NCBI RefSeq assembly: GCF_000424285.1
Contig: NZ_AUJP01000023.1
Coordinates: 1-62,474, forward strand
Direction: 5' to 3'
DNA: 62,474 nt
Source of the DNA: Butyrivibrio sp. MB2005
Lineage (GTDB): Bacteria; Bacillota; Clostridia; Lachnospirales; Lachnospiraceae
Of this stretch, positions 32,772-43,036 are shown piece after piece (the first letter of the stretch is position 1; each line of letters starts with the position of its first letter). Below the pieces are notes generated by a model. That model ran no database searches. It saw only the letters and a program-made list of their open reading frames with translations, and was not told the origin of the DNA. The position numbers and the translations under genes are program-made.

Positions 32772-35159
32772 TCACCTTATTCTGATATCCGTCAGTGCTA
32801 CCTGATCTCCGGTAAGAGCCACATAAACCTCAGCCGGTGGATCATTTATCGTAGTGATGTTCTCTAATGCTATGCCAAGTGTTTCAGATTTTATTGAGAC
32901 GCGATTTCCTTTTTTTCTGATCTGCACTTCGCATTCTATGCCGGCCTTACATGCTTTTCTGAAATTATCCCAGTTCGTAAATTCGCTTGTTTTTTCCACA
33001 ACAAACTTATTTGTGGCATATTCGTTGGGAACATTACTTTCGCCGTTTAGCTTAACCATAGCATATTCACGGTAGTTTTTGCCGCCTACTTCCTTATCAT
33101 CAGATGAATAAAGCACAACATAAGGACAATGCCAGATAAGTGTAGAGGATGGCAGACTTAAGGAGTGGAACTTGAGGGTCAGATAATCTCTGATGGGAAC
33201 GCCCTTTGTAGATGCGGAGCGGGTCCTGTCTACCTGAATGTTAGGGATATCTGACTCGATTCTATCAGTATAGTAAACATCATCTGCTATTCTTGGAATT
33301 TCACCCTCATGAACCACTTCAGCCGTATCTTCTATAGTAATGTTCTTTATATAACAGTTCTCACCTGTAAGCCCTATATATGCTGACTTCGATTTATCAG
33401 GCAATGCTGCTACTACCTCAACAATCTTGCTTCTACTTTCAAGAATGACCTTAATATGATCCTGATATCTGTAGGAAGTTATATTGTATTTCTCTTCTTT
33501 GATCTCGGAATCCTTATAAGGCTCAGCATCCGCCTTGGACTTATCACTTACATTGACCTCCATGTTTCTTACAGATGTAGAAACATAGTGGCCATCAAAC
33601 CAGACCTCACCATATTCAACATAATGATAAGCGGCTATACCCTTCTCAGTCTTGTGAACCGTCTCATCAAAAGAATCAAACAGGATTATGGCAGGTCCGC
33701 TGAAATCTTTTTCGTTTGTGGCAACTGTAGACAGACAATCGAAATTTACCTTTTTTACATGATCTTCGATTGATATGCCTCTTGTAATGGAACCTCTGTA
33801 GTTATCACATCTGATCTCTTTTTCTACAGGTATTCTCTCACCCTGACCATACTCATTGGCGTCAGCATCAAGGATTCTGACCATAATATCCGTGTAGTAG
33901 GGATCAAACTGAATACCGCCTCCTCTGATAAACTCTTCTCTTATAATGGGCTTTGGCAGCTGATCTCTGTATCTTTTCTTGGATCTCATGGCTGCATAGG
34001 CATCGGCAATCGCTATTATTCTCGACATCTCCGGAATTTCATCGCCCTTTAGTCCCTCTGGATAGCCGGATCCGTCATATTTTTCATTACAATATCTGGC
34101 TGCAATACTAAGATACGGATACTCCGTAATATTTGAAAGTATCTCTCCGCTGACGACAGGCTTATTCTTAACGATTTCATATTCTTCCTCCGTCAGATCA
34201 TCATCCTTACCTATAACACTGTCAGGAAGGCCGATCATACCTACGTCGTGAAGCAATGCAGCATAATATATCTCATCACACTCTTCCTCAGTTTTTCCTG
34301 CAGCCTCTGCAATTTTCCTTGAAATACTTGCCACACGGGTGGAATGTCCACGGGAATAATCATCCTTTTTTTCTACTGCAGTAATGAATGCAGTAGCCGT
34401 CTGATCAAAGAGGCGCCTCATACTCTTTTTATCATTCTGCAGATTCTCCATCTCCATCCTGTGAACCCGCAAAACCTCATCGTTAACGTCCAAATATGAA
34501 AAGATGTAAAGAGATATGGAAACCAGCACCATCGACATATTAACAATGGAAATTCCATACGTAAAAATCTGCAGAATTCCTACAGCTATCGGTACAAAAA
34601 TATACAAAAACAGAGCTGCGTTGATAAATTTACTGAACTTTCTTCTATGCTGAAAAGCAACTGTATACTGCACAATCGGCCCCACTACGGGGATAAGGTA
34701 ACAGATAAGGAATCCCGGGCCTCTGTGGTATTTGTTGGTTTCATCAAAATAATAGTAGAACCCTGTAAACTGGGATAATACAACCAAAAGCATACCAAGA
34801 ATAGATGCAACGCCGGTAAAAATAAGTCTTCTGGGCGTATTTGTGACTTTTCCTTCATTACTGAGAAGATCTATAAGATATAGATTAAACGTGAAGACTA
34901 TACCTGAAGTCAGGAAAAATACCATGAAGTTGGATATTCTTACCATATAAAATGCGATTCTGCTTGGATTTCCGGAATACAAATATGCCTGTCTGTCAAA
35001 AAAGAGTAAAAATGTAGCTACCAGTTCCATGCCTATAAGAATCCATTTCCTTCTCCGGGGCAAAAATCTGGTAATGCCAAGCAGAAGTGCCATCATCATA
35101 CACATGGCACATAATGCAAGCATAATATCCATTTGATTTGCTCTTATAAACTCAAACAT
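32772..35159 (-). CDS. Membrane HD-GYP phosphodiesterase with a large C-terminal beta-rich region
   Basis: A 795-residue protein. Residues 1-220 are a seven-helix membrane sensor. Next is an HD-GYP domain (about 245-430) with RGHSTRVA, LLHDVGM and DGSGYPEGL, the full set of active-site residues for cyclic di-GMP hydrolysis. The last ~330 residues are a repetitive beta-rich region with at least two similar segments (YIGLTGENCYIKNITIEDT and YVALTGDQVALTDIRI), which look like LamG/concanavalin-type sheets and are unusual on an HD-GYP protein. The first of four consecutive signalling genes reading in the reverse direction (40.2 to 32.8 kb). Likely cyclic-di-GMP output enzyme. Confidence 0.82.
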   Translation of the reverse strand: MFEFIRANQMDIMLALCAMCMMMALLLGITRFLPRRRKWILIGMELVATFLLFFDRQAYLYSGNPSRIAFYMVRISNFMVFFLTSGIVFTFNLYLIDLLSNEGKVTNTPRRLIFTGVASILGMLLVVLSQFTGFYYYFDETNKYHRGPGFLICYLIPVVGPIVQYTVAFQHRRKFSKFINAALFLYIFVPIAVGILQIFTYGISIVNMSMVLVSISLYIFSYLDVNDEVLRVHRMEMENLQNDKKSMRRLFDQTATAFITAVEKKDDYSRGHSTRVASISRKIAEAAGKTEEECDEIYYAALLHDVGMIGLPDSVIGKDDDLTEEEYEIVKNKPVVSGEILSNITEYPYLSIAARYCNEKYDGSGYPEGLKGDEIPEMSRIIAIADAYAAMRSKKRYRDQLPKPIIREEFIRGGGIQFDPYYTDIMVRILDADANEYGQGERIPVEKEIRCDNYRGSITRGISIEDHVKKVNFDCLSTVATNEKDFSGPAIILFDSFDETVHKTEKGIAAYHYVEYGEVWFDGHYVSTSVRNMEVNVSDKSKADAEPYKDSEIKEEKYNITSYRYQDHIKVILESRSKIVEVVAALPDKSKSAYIGLTGENCYIKNITIEDTAEVVHEGEIPRIADDVYYTDRIESDIPNIQVDRTRSASTKGVPIRDYLTLKFHSLSLPSSTLIWHCPYVVLYSSDDKEVGGKNYREYAMVKLNGESNVPNEYATNKFVVEKTSEFTNWDNFRKACKAGIECEVQIRKKGNRVSIKSETLGIALENITTINDPPAEVYVALTGDQVALTDIRIR

Positions 35160-35202
35160 CTACCGGCTTCTCCTTCGGTTAACAGTTACAACTCTTCTAT
35201 AA

Positions 35203-35961
35203 TTATCTGTGCAGAATGAAAAACTCCTGCAGCTTCTCTATAAGCTCTGCTCTATCGATGTTTTTAAGGAAGTACCCTTCAGGTTTCAGGGCAACAACCT
35301 TCATAACACTTTCCTTATCGCCTTTACCTGTAAGGAACATAACCGGAATATCTCTTGTCTCCGGGTCACTTCGAAGCATCTCAAGAACCTGTGGTCCGGT
35401 AGTAACCGGCATTTCATGATCCAGCAAAATAAGATCAACTTTATTCTTGGCAAGCCACTTGATGGCTCTGAGTCCTGAATTAGCCATGGATACCTTGTAG
35501 ATTCCCTTAAGCCATTCCCTGACAAGTGTCAGATACTGAGGATCATCATCCACTATAAGAATGCTCTTTTTAAAATCACCGGAAGCCATCTTTGAAAAAT
35601 ATTCCGATACCGTTCTTGCAAACTTCTCATTATCCACAGGTCTGCAGAAGGTCTCATAGATAAGCTCTTCAGGCAGGTGCTTGCGAATCTGCTCAATATC
35701 TATCTGCTCACCTATAAGTATCATCTGAAGATTTCTCTCATCCATAATATCCGTCAGATAATGAAGGACATCCTCGTGAGGCATCGTGTTATCATCCAGA
35801 TAAAGTGTAATGAGCGACACATCCTGTATCTTGGCGTTAATGTCATCCACACTCAGATGAACAAACTCCGTATCGCAGCCTGCGCCCTGCGCTTTTTGAA
35901 TAAGCACACGTACTATAAATGATTCCTTTTCTCCGATAACTATCATCTTGTTTGCAGCCAT
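35203..35961 (-). CDS. Double receiver-type response regulator
   Basis: A 252-residue protein with two receiver-like modules. The N-terminal module (1-125) keeps the receiver fold pattern but lacks the phosphoacceptor Asp; the C-terminal module (about 130-252) has the acidic pair ILIVDDDP, phosphoacceptor LLDHEMP and the Lys in GYFLK, a complete receiver. There is no DNA-binding or enzymatic output, so it may act as a phospho-relay or phosphate sink for the hybrid kinase next to it. I choose ATG 35961 (GAGAGGG upstream) over the ATG at 35997. Confidence 0.8.
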   Translation of the reverse strand: MAANKMIVIGEKESFIVRVLIQKAQGAGCDTEFVHLSVDDINAKIQDVSLITLYLDDNTMPHEDVLHYLTDIMDERNLQMILIGEQIDIEQIRKHLPEELIYETFCRPVDNEKFARTVSEYFSKMASGDFKKSILIVDDDPQYLTLVREWLKGIYKVSMANSGLRAIKWLAKNKVDLILLDHEMPVTTGPQVLEMLRSDPETRDIPVMFLTGKGDKESVMKVVALKPEGYFLKNIDRAELIEKLQEFFILHR

Positions 35962-36000
35962 CGTCTTTTCCCTCTCTAATTCTAGGTATAATATCAAGTT

Positions 36001-39000
36001 TTATAAGGAAAGTAATTCTTCCATAGCATCCCAGTCAAAGGTCCTGAGGAGCTTTTCCAGTTCGCTTATCTTCTTTTCATCCTCAGGTGACAGCTTATAA
36101 TTCTTAAGCTGCCCTATTATCATCTCAACAGCATCATAATCCATCTGCGGAACCACATCTGCAAGGGCATCATAAGCATCCTTCAGCTCATCCTCAGGTA
36201 TAGGCTCCTTGCTGTCATCCTGTTCATCTTCGACGGTAAGTTTTGAGAGCTTTTCCTTAAAGGACAAATAGTCAGCCATGAATTTATCGGTATGGGCATC
36301 AATAAACTCCACATCCTCATGATTTCCTGCATCCTCAAGACTTGCCGCCATCTTGGCCAGCTCTACCGCACCAATGATTCTTGCAGAACTCTTAAGTGCA
36401 TGAACCTTGATCGTATAAAGCCTTATATTGCCACCGTTGTAAGCATCCTGAATAACCTTGGAATTGGCATCAATGGTCTCAAGGAAAAGCTGCAATGAAA
36501 TGATAAAGCTTGAAATACCACCTGAGTTTTTAATACCTTCATCGACGGAAATCTCATGGACATCATTGATCCAAAGCATGTTCTCCGGAAGCTCCTTAAG
36601 ATCTTCCACAGCATCTGCAGCTTCTGCCTTCTGCATTATCTCCTCGGGAAGATGTCGCATGATGGTCTCTTCCAAAGCCCTACTGTCCACAGGTTTTGCC
36701 AGATAACCGTTAAAGCCTTTATCCGTATAATACTTCTCTCCGAGAGCTGCATTGGCGGTAAGCGCATAAACAGGCAGATCCTTATATCTCTCCCTAATCC
36801 TTGCAAGGGTCTCAATGCCGTCCATTCCCGGCATCATATGATCAAGGAATACCACGTTAAACTTGTTTTCAGCAATCTTATCAAGACATTCCTCTCCGCT
36901 GGAAGCCGTAGTTACAAATACCTTTGTCGCCTTAAGAAGCCTTTGGATGACGTTCAGGTTCATGGGATTATCGTCCACCACAAGAATATCCGCATCCGGC
37001 GCAACGAACTTAGGCACATAAGGTCCATCCACCGCATGTTCTTCATGCTCTACGAAGTTTCCGAGAGGTGTTTCATCTACTATCTTCTGGTCTACAGTCA
37101 GCGTAAATTCAGATCCCTCACCGTATACACTTTCGCAGGTGAGAGTTCCGTGCATAAGCTCAGCAAAACGTCTTGATATATCAAGTCCCAGACCTGTTCC
37201 CTGTATTCCACTGTTTTTCTCTTCATCAAGTCTCTCATAAGCAGTAAAAATCCTGGGCATATCCTCTTCCTTGATACCCATACCGGTATCTTTTACGGAA
37301 AAGGCCACCTTACAAGTATCATCTTCTCTTCTGAGCATTGTTACATTAAGGACAAAGCCGCCATAATCCGTGTACTTTACTGCATTAGTCAAAAGATTAA
37401 TGACTATCTGCTTTATCTTTTCCGAATCGCCATAAAGTTTCTTGGGCAGCATCTCGTCCACCACGACATCAAAGGTCAGCTCTTTCTGGGTACTTCTTAC
37501 TCTGACCATGGATACAATTGACCTCAGCATATCCTGAACATCATATTCTATCTCTACAGCGTGCATTTTGCCGGATTCTATCTTAGACATATCAAGAAGG
37601 TTATTGATCAGTCCAAGCAGAGATTCTGAAGCATTACGTATATCATAGGCATAATTTATCATGGACAGGAAGTAACTCTTTGGTACATCTGTCGGATCCT
37701 CTCTCATGATCATCTCGTCCATACCCATTATAGTGTTTATGGGTGTTCTGATCTCATGAGAAATATTGGCAAGGAACCTTGTTTTGGCGGTATTGGCTCT
37801 CTGCGCCTCATCTCTGGCCTGCTTAATCTCATCATACTGCCTTGTGATGATGGTAGACTTCATTATTCTATATACTACAAAGCCTGCAGTAATTGCCACG
37901 AGCAACGCCATAAACAATCTGAACACCAAAAGTTCTCTCAGTCTTGGCTTTTTCACTATTTCAAAAACTTCATCAATAATGACGTCCTCATCATTACTTC
38001 CAAGTACCTGAATATGAAGATGATAATCACCATAGGGCAAACCGGTATATTCAAGAGGCGTAAGCTCACTTCTTTTCAATGTGATTCCTGACTCCTCACG
38101 GCCTTCAAAAAACAGTTTTACAGTGGGATTCAAGGTTGTATAATCCATTACAGCCGTATGGATTCTGATACGTTCATCGGATGGCGGTATTACATATCTG
38201 CCATTTTCATCCGGAAGAATCCTTGTATCACCGTTATAAACGGAGTTCACTGCAATCTTTATATCAGTACTTTCTTCATAATAATTGTCAATGTTAACCC
38301 TGATAACACCATATCTGCCGGGTATATAAAGATTACCGTCACTATCAAGAGCGGCGTTTGCGTTTGCCGTTATTGCATAGGGTAGACCATTTGCTATAGT
38401 ATAGAGTCTGTAATTTTTGACATCATCATCAAGAAGTTCCTTAGTATCCACCTTATAGATTCCACAAGATGCCATTACCCAGGCAGAATCATTATTGTCA
38501 AAATAAAGGTCATAGTTGTTGTTATAAGGGAAAGAGGTTACGGTATGCGTAACTCCATCTTTCAAATACTGGATCGAGTTGGAGGTAACAAGCCAGATCA
38601 CACCATTGACGTCGTCCTTGATAATCTTCATTATTACGTCACTGGTCAGTCCATCCTCGCGTCCAATTTTTGTAATGGTATCACCATCTATTACATATAT
38701 CCCATCACCATCAGTAGCCGCAAAAATCTTGCCGCCATTTTCAACCATAACTGCTAAAATAATTGTGTTTTTCAGCCCTTCTTCATGACCATAGGTCTTA
38801 ACTATTTTACCGTTCTTTAAGATTGCCACTCCGCCATTGGTGCCTACAACCAGGCTTCCATCCGCTGCTTCGTAAATACACCTTATCTGATCATGGGGCA
38901 TTCCATCTTTGGTTGTATATGATGTTATTCTGCCGTCTACGTCAAAGCATACTAACCCCTTATCATTGCTGTAGCCTGCTACCCACAGATTCTTTTTACT

Positions 39001-40224
39001 GTCCTCCATGATGGATCTGATGCGGGTTCCTGTCATATAGTCAGTCAGCGCATCGTAAAGAGGAGTGGAGTCATTATTTAGTACATAAAGACCATTATCA
39101 GTTCCTATATATAACCTTCCCAAATGTCTACAGGTAGCGTTTACAACATTCTTCTCGATACCCGCTACCTCAGCAAGATCAAGGAAATTATTAGCAACAA
39201 TTTTCATGGCGCCCTGAGATGATGAAGCAACCCAGATATTGCCCTGATAATCTGATGTAGTCATTTCTATGGAGCTGTTTATAGGCAGATCGGTAAGTGC
39301 GTGAAATTTCGCCTTTGTATCAAGATATCCTATGCGGCTTGTTGATGAAACCCATACTCTGTCGCAATCGTAGCTAAGCCAATGGACGTTATCAATAGGC
39401 GCAATCACTATCTTTACCATCGTAGGTCCTTTATCACCAAAGGCTCCATAGTATAAATACTTACTCTCTGTACCGATGTAGACATATCCGGGCTTGTTGG
39501 GATCTGCCAATATTGTGGTTATAGGCTCCATTCCCAGTTCATCGCTTGTAAAAACATCTGTTATTTTACAATTCTCTATAGAGAAAACCTTGCCGTTCTT
39601 GGTCTGTCCGTATATCCTTCCGTTGGAATCCGAATCAAGCTTTAGAACGCGCTCTTCATTAATCCTGCTATCATCGATGGTATGAAGCTGTCCCTCCGGG
39701 TCCACATAAGCAACACCCGCAATAGTTCCCAGGAAAACATTACCCTCGTTGTCTTCAGCAAAAATCCTGATTGAAGATGACGGCATACCGTCTGCGTAGG
39801 TATAGTGAGTCCTTGTCTCACCATCAATCACAACAACACCGTTATCATTGGTTCCTACCCATATTCTGCCCTTACTGTCCTCAAAAAGACCACGACCACT
39901 GGTCAGACCGTCAGAGGTATCAAGCCTCTCAAACTCAGTGCCGTCATATCTCATGATTCCGCTGTAGCCGCCAATCCAAATATATCCGTTGCTATCTCCC
40001 ATAATATAGTTGGCATCTGAGGTGATAAGTCCGTTGGAGGCATCATAAATCTCGGCCGTATAACCCTCCTGGGTTATCTGACCGGTAATCGCATAACCGC
40101 CACCCGCCTTTTCTTCGCCATCTTCTGCAGCTGCAACGCTCTGTGACTGACATAACAGTGATAAAACAGACAGGATTGCAATTGTACTTATGAAGTTTTT
40201 ATATCGAAAATACTTCAATGACAT
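36001..40224 (-). CDS. Hybrid histidine kinase with beta-propeller sensor, receiver and HPt
   Basis: A 1407-residue membrane sensor. A signal peptide (1-32) leads to about 14 short propeller repeats typical of two-component propeller (Reg_prop) sensors, then a Y_Y_Y domain (about 680-765), one membrane helix (about 768-790), a HisKA domain with SHEIRTPI (His ~822), a HATPase domain (NLLTNAVKYT, DTGMGIKEED, GTGLGLDISRR), a receiver (VDDNPMNLNVIQ, phospho-Asp ~1126) and an HPt domain (His ~1275 in YTIKVHALKSS). The plan resembles HTCS carbohydrate sensors of Bacteroides but without the AraC output. Signals are probably glycans or cell-wall components. Phosphate may pass through the HPt to the receiver at 35203. 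Confidence 0.9.
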   Translation of the reverse strand: MSLKYFRYKNFISTIAILSVLSLLCQSQSVAAAEDGEEKAGGGYAITGQITQEGYTAEIYDASNGLITSDANYIMGDSNGYIWIGGYSGIMRYDGTEFERLDTSDGLTSGRGLFEDSKGRIWVGTNDNGVVVIDGETRTHYTYADGMPSSSIRIFAEDNEGNVFLGTIAGVAYVDPEGQLHTIDDSRINEERVLKLDSDSNGRIYGQTKNGKVFSIENCKITDVFTSDELGMEPITTILADPNKPGYVYIGTESKYLYYGAFGDKGPTMVKIVIAPIDNVHWLSYDCDRVWVSSTSRIGYLDTKAKFHALTDLPINSSIEMTTSDYQGNIWVASSSQGAMKIVANNFLDLAEVAGIEKNVVNATCRHLGRLYIGTDNGLYVLNNDSTPLYDALTDYMTGTRIRSIMEDSKKNLWVAGYSNDKGLVCFDVDGRITSYTTKDGMPHDQIRCIYEAADGSLVVGTNGGVAILKNGKIVKTYGHEEGLKNTIILAVMVENGGKIFAATDGDGIYVIDGDTITKIGREDGLTSDVIMKIIKDDVNGVIWLVTSNSIQYLKDGVTHTVTSFPYNNNYDLYFDNNDSAWVMASCGIYKVDTKELLDDDVKNYRLYTIANGLPYAITANANAALDSDGNLYIPGRYGVIRVNIDNYYEESTDIKIAVNSVYNGDTRILPDENGRYVIPPSDERIRIHTAVMDYTTLNPTVKLFFEGREESGITLKRSELTPLEYTGLPYGDYHLHIQVLGSNDEDVIIDEVFEIVKKPRLRELLVFRLFMALLVAITAGFVVYRIMKSTIITRQYDEIKQARDEAQRANTAKTRFLANISHEIRTPINTIMGMDEMIMREDPTDVPKSYFLSMINYAYDIRNASESLLGLINNLLDMSKIESGKMHAVEIEYDVQDMLRSIVSMVRVRSTQKELTFDVVVDEMLPKKLYGDSEKIKQIVINLLTNAVKYTDYGGFVLNVTMLRREDDTCKVAFSVKDTGMGIKEEDMPRIFTAYERLDEEKNSGIQGTGLGLDISRRFAELMHGTLTCESVYGEGSEFTLTVDQKIVDETPLGNFVEHEEHAVDGPYVPKFVAPDADILVVDDNPMNLNVIQRLLKATKVFVTTASSGEECLDKIAENKFNVVFLDHMMPGMDGIETLARIRERYKDLPVYALTANAALGEKYYTDKGFNGYLAKPVDSRALEETIMRHLPEEIMQKAEAADAVEDLKELPENMLWINDVHEISVDEGIKNSGGISSFIISLQLFLETIDANSKVIQDAYNGGNIRLYTIKVHALKSSARIIGAVELAKMAASLEDAGNHEDVEFIDAHTDKFMADYLSFKEKLSKLTVEDEQDDSKEPIPEDELKDAYDALADVVPQMDYDAVEMIIGQLKNYKLSPEDEKKISELEKLLRTFDWDAMEELLSL

Positions 40225-40236
40225 GCAACCTCCAAA

Positions 40237-42369
40237 TTACATACGATCGTATTTCTTCAGAATAACTTTTACTTCAGAAAGCGATTCTATAAATACTTCC
40301 ACGCATTTTGCATCAAACTGTGTTCCCGCACCTTCCTGTATGATCTCAATAGCTTTATCTAACGGATATGCAGGCTTATATACTCTTGGCGAAGCAAGAG
40401 CATCAAAAACATCGGCAACAGCCATGATTCTGGCTGAAAGTGGGATAACCTCCCCGTGAAGCCCCTCGGGATACCCATTGCCGTCCCATCTCTCATGGTG
40501 ATATGCAGCCATATTTCTGGCTTCCTTCAGGTAACTTCCGCCCTTAACGGTGCTGATCGCCTTTTCTATTATCTCTTTACCGGCTGTAGTATGAGTTTTC
40601 ATGATCTCATACTCTTCTTCGGTAAGTTTGCCGGGCTTATTCAGGATCTTATCGGAGATATTGATTTTTCCTACATCATGCAAAGGCGCTGATCTGACTA
40701 CATCAGAAATAAATTTAGGGGTGATCTTCTCTGCGTAATAGCCCTTTCTTTTCAGGCCTTCGACGATGATCTTTACATAGGCAGCGGTCTTCTGGACATG
40801 GGCGCCGGTATCGGAGTCACGACTCTCGACCATATCTGCCATTGTTATGATAAGTCCGTCCTGCATCTGCATAGTAGATTCAGACAGATGTCTTATGCTT
40901 CTCATCTGCTCAGCCTGATTCAACGTCAGGTCGCAGATTGTCCTATAAAGCGCCTCTATCTCATCTCCTGTATGGATATTCAGGGACCTGATTCTTCGCA
41001 CATTATTATCAAGACTCACCTGATCGTCGCCGGCTTCAGCGAAATCTTCCACACAGCTTGTCATTGCTCCAAGAGGATATGTGGTGTAAATACTTGTGGT
41101 CCACAACTCAAAGGCAATAATAAGAATGAACAATCCCGCCATTATAAGCAGAATCCTTATGATGAAATCGATCATATAATCTGCCATGTACTCAAGAGAA
41201 ACATCGCAGATGATATAACAGACCAGCTTCCCTGCACTATTCTTAAGGGGATAGCCTATAGTAAGAAGCCAGCCTTCATCACTTTTTGATTCTATGGGGG
41301 CTATCTCTTCACCTGCAAGAATAGCGTCTTTATATGGTAAAAACTCATCCTTGAAGGGCAGCTTTGTTCCTATGTCATAGCCATACTCTGTTTCCGTATC
41401 CAGATCAAAAATTACATAGCATCCATCCTGCTCGACTTTGATCAGATACAGGTAATCAACACCCAGTGAATTATTCCGTATCTTGTAGAGCATTTCCTTT
41501 GTTTCAAGATAACCCGGAGTATTTTCGCCCTCCATCATATATGTATCAATCATGTCGGGATCGACTATCTCTGCAGCAAACCTGCAGGCGTCGCTGGCGG
41601 CCTCTATTCTGTCATTTTTAGCACTGTTAAAATACAGGGTAAGCCCAATCCAGGCCATAGCAATTACCAGTACAAATGAAGTCAGAAGCAGCTTACTGCT
41701 CTCCCTCCATCGTACGGACCCCTTTGAATCAGCCTTCCACCTATATATCCTGTTTTCTTCCTCTTCAGTCATTACGCGCTGCTTTACAATACTGTTCGCG
41801 ATTCTGGTAGAAATATCATCCGGAAGAATACGAATAACCAAAACTGCCAATCCAAGGGAAATACCTTTATCAAAGACATTAACCAAAACATCAAGCATCA
41901 TAGCTGCAGGCAAATATGGAAATCCCGTTGCTGCAGCAAACTCAATAGCTGCGTTGTCAACCACAGAGCCCTGCGTATCCATCCCGATAAATCTACGGAT
42001 AATGACACTAAGTATGCCCGATATCATCGCTAACATCAGGATATAACCAAATACATCTTTAACTTTTCTAAAGGAGTGTTTTCTTGAGAAAACTGAGGTA
42101 TGAATAGCTATAAGAGCATTTATAACAGAAAAATACATGTTTGTTGGATTAAACAACATAGAAACAGTGTTAGTCACAACCGCTGTTAAAATGCCAAAGA
42201 AAGGACCTGCTATCAGAGTGACATAAATGGTCCCCGTCGTATCAAGATAAAGTGGCAGTTTAAGGCTGCTCATAATAAAGCCCAGTAATACGTTGGCCGC
42301 AATTCCGGACAGCACAAGTGCATCGCGCAATATTCTGTTTTTATCTTTATGCGAAATGCTTATCTTCAC
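40237..42369 (-). CDS. HD-GYP phosphodiesterase with ECF-S-like membrane domain
   Basis: A 710-residue protein. Residues 1-190 are six or more helices with the look of an ECF-transporter S component (GFIMSSLKLPLYLDTTGTIYVTLIAGPFFG). A second membrane-bound region carries an extracellular sensing segment (about 235-420, Cache-like), a HAMP-like linker, and an HD-GYP domain with APLHDVGKINI and DGNGYPEGL. GTG 42369 has GAGGGG 6 bases upstream and is the preferred start; an upstream ATG at 42408 lacks a ribosome site. It is upstream of the hybrid kinase gene (12-base gap). Confidence 0.85.
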   Translation of the reverse strand: MKISISHKDKNRILRDALVLSGIAANVLLGFIMSSLKLPLYLDTTGTIYVTLIAGPFFGILTAVVTNTVSMLFNPTNMYFSVINALIAIHTSVFSRKHSFRKVKDVFGYILMLAMISGILSVIIRRFIGMDTQGSVVDNAAIEFAAATGFPYLPAAMMLDVLVNVFDKGISLGLAVLVIRILPDDISTRIANSIVKQRVMTEEEENRIYRWKADSKGSVRWRESSKLLLTSFVLVIAMAWIGLTLYFNSAKNDRIEAASDACRFAAEIVDPDMIDTYMMEGENTPGYLETKEMLYKIRNNSLGVDYLYLIKVEQDGCYVIFDLDTETEYGYDIGTKLPFKDEFLPYKDAILAGEEIAPIESKSDEGWLLTIGYPLKNSAGKLVCYIICDVSLEYMADYMIDFIIRILLIMAGLFILIIAFELWTTSIYTTYPLGAMTSCVEDFAEAGDDQVSLDNNVRRIRSLNIHTGDEIEALYRTICDLTLNQAEQMRSIRHLSESTMQMQDGLIITMADMVESRDSDTGAHVQKTAAYVKIIVEGLKRKGYYAEKITPKFISDVVRSAPLHDVGKINISDKILNKPGKLTEEEYEIMKTHTTAGKEIIEKAISTVKGGSYLKEARNMAAYHHERWDGNGYPEGLHGEVIPLSARIMAVADVFDALASPRVYKPAYPLDKAIEIIQEGAGTQFDAKCVEVFIESLSEVKVILKKYDRM

Positions 42370-42483
42370 TCTTTTCCCCTCATGAAAAGATACTTGCCCA
42401 TAATACAAGCACTATATAGTAAATGATAGCATTTACGCAGCTTTTTTCCTATTAAATAAATATGAAAAAAAAATATAATATCA

Positions 42484-42538
42484 TACAAAAAAGCTGAAAA
42501 TAACGATAATAACGTCGTTTTCAGCTTTAAATTTTTTT
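42484..42538 (-). terminator. Strong intrinsic terminator ending the 2-oxoacid/Ptb-Buk operon
   Basis: Eleven-base perfect stem AAAGCTGAAAA / TTTTCAGCTTT (42490-42500 with 42518-42528), with further pairing inside. On the minus strand a run of T follows; the plus strand also shows ATTTTTTT. It lies 20 bases after the last gene of the run that begins at 52079 and separates it from the HD-GYP gene. Confidence 0.9.
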
Positions 42539-42549
42539 ATGTATTTCTT

Positions 42550-43017
42550 TTATCTATCAGCCTTTGCTGCTGCTCCCTGAGCTATCGGAATGAAGATCAT
42601 CGCAATTACATAGCACAGAATGTACATGGGAATAAATGTACCAATAAATGCAAAGATAAATGCCGGAAACGGAGCTCCTGCAAATACCTGAACATTGAGC
42701 AGGTTCATTACCAGTCCGATTATTACGACAAAGATAACTACTACAGGTACATTACCAAGGAATCTGCCGGGTACACTCTCAGGATCAACCTTAAAAAGCT
42801 TGGGAAATCCCATTGCGATAAGCGGAACCGGTACAAGAGCATTAACTACGCATGCAAGAACAAATCCCACCAGAATGTTTATCGCAAGTGAAGGTGTTGT
42901 GAACATCTTGTCCGCATTTCCTGAAAATACCATTCCCCCAATTGACATCGCTGTAGCAAGCGGAATATTCATAACCAGATTAAATACAATAAAGAATTTT
43001 AAACTAGGTTTACCCAT
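42550..43017 (-). CDS. Small four-helix membrane protein (family A)
   Basis: A 155-residue protein with four hydrophobic segments. Start ATG 43017 follows GGGAGGAGAAAA. Its plan resembles the other small membrane protein in this operon (44046): N-terminal FN(L/I)..MN..LA.AMS..G, a second helix with VN and a P near its end, and a third helix with two asparagines. The two are probably distant paralogues. It may be an auxiliary transport or redox partner of the flavin reductase encoded directly upstream. Last gene of the run before the terminator. Confidence 0.65.
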   Translation of the reverse strand: MGKPSLKFFIVFNLVMNIPLATAMSIGGMVFSGNADKMFTTPSLAINILVGFVLACVVNALVPVPLIAMGFPKLFKVDPESVPGRFLGNVPVVVIFVVIIGLVMNLLNVQVFAGAPFPAFIFAFIGTFIPMYILCYVIAMIFIPIAQGAAAKADR

Positions 43018-43036
43018 TTTTTCTCCTCCCTTTATA

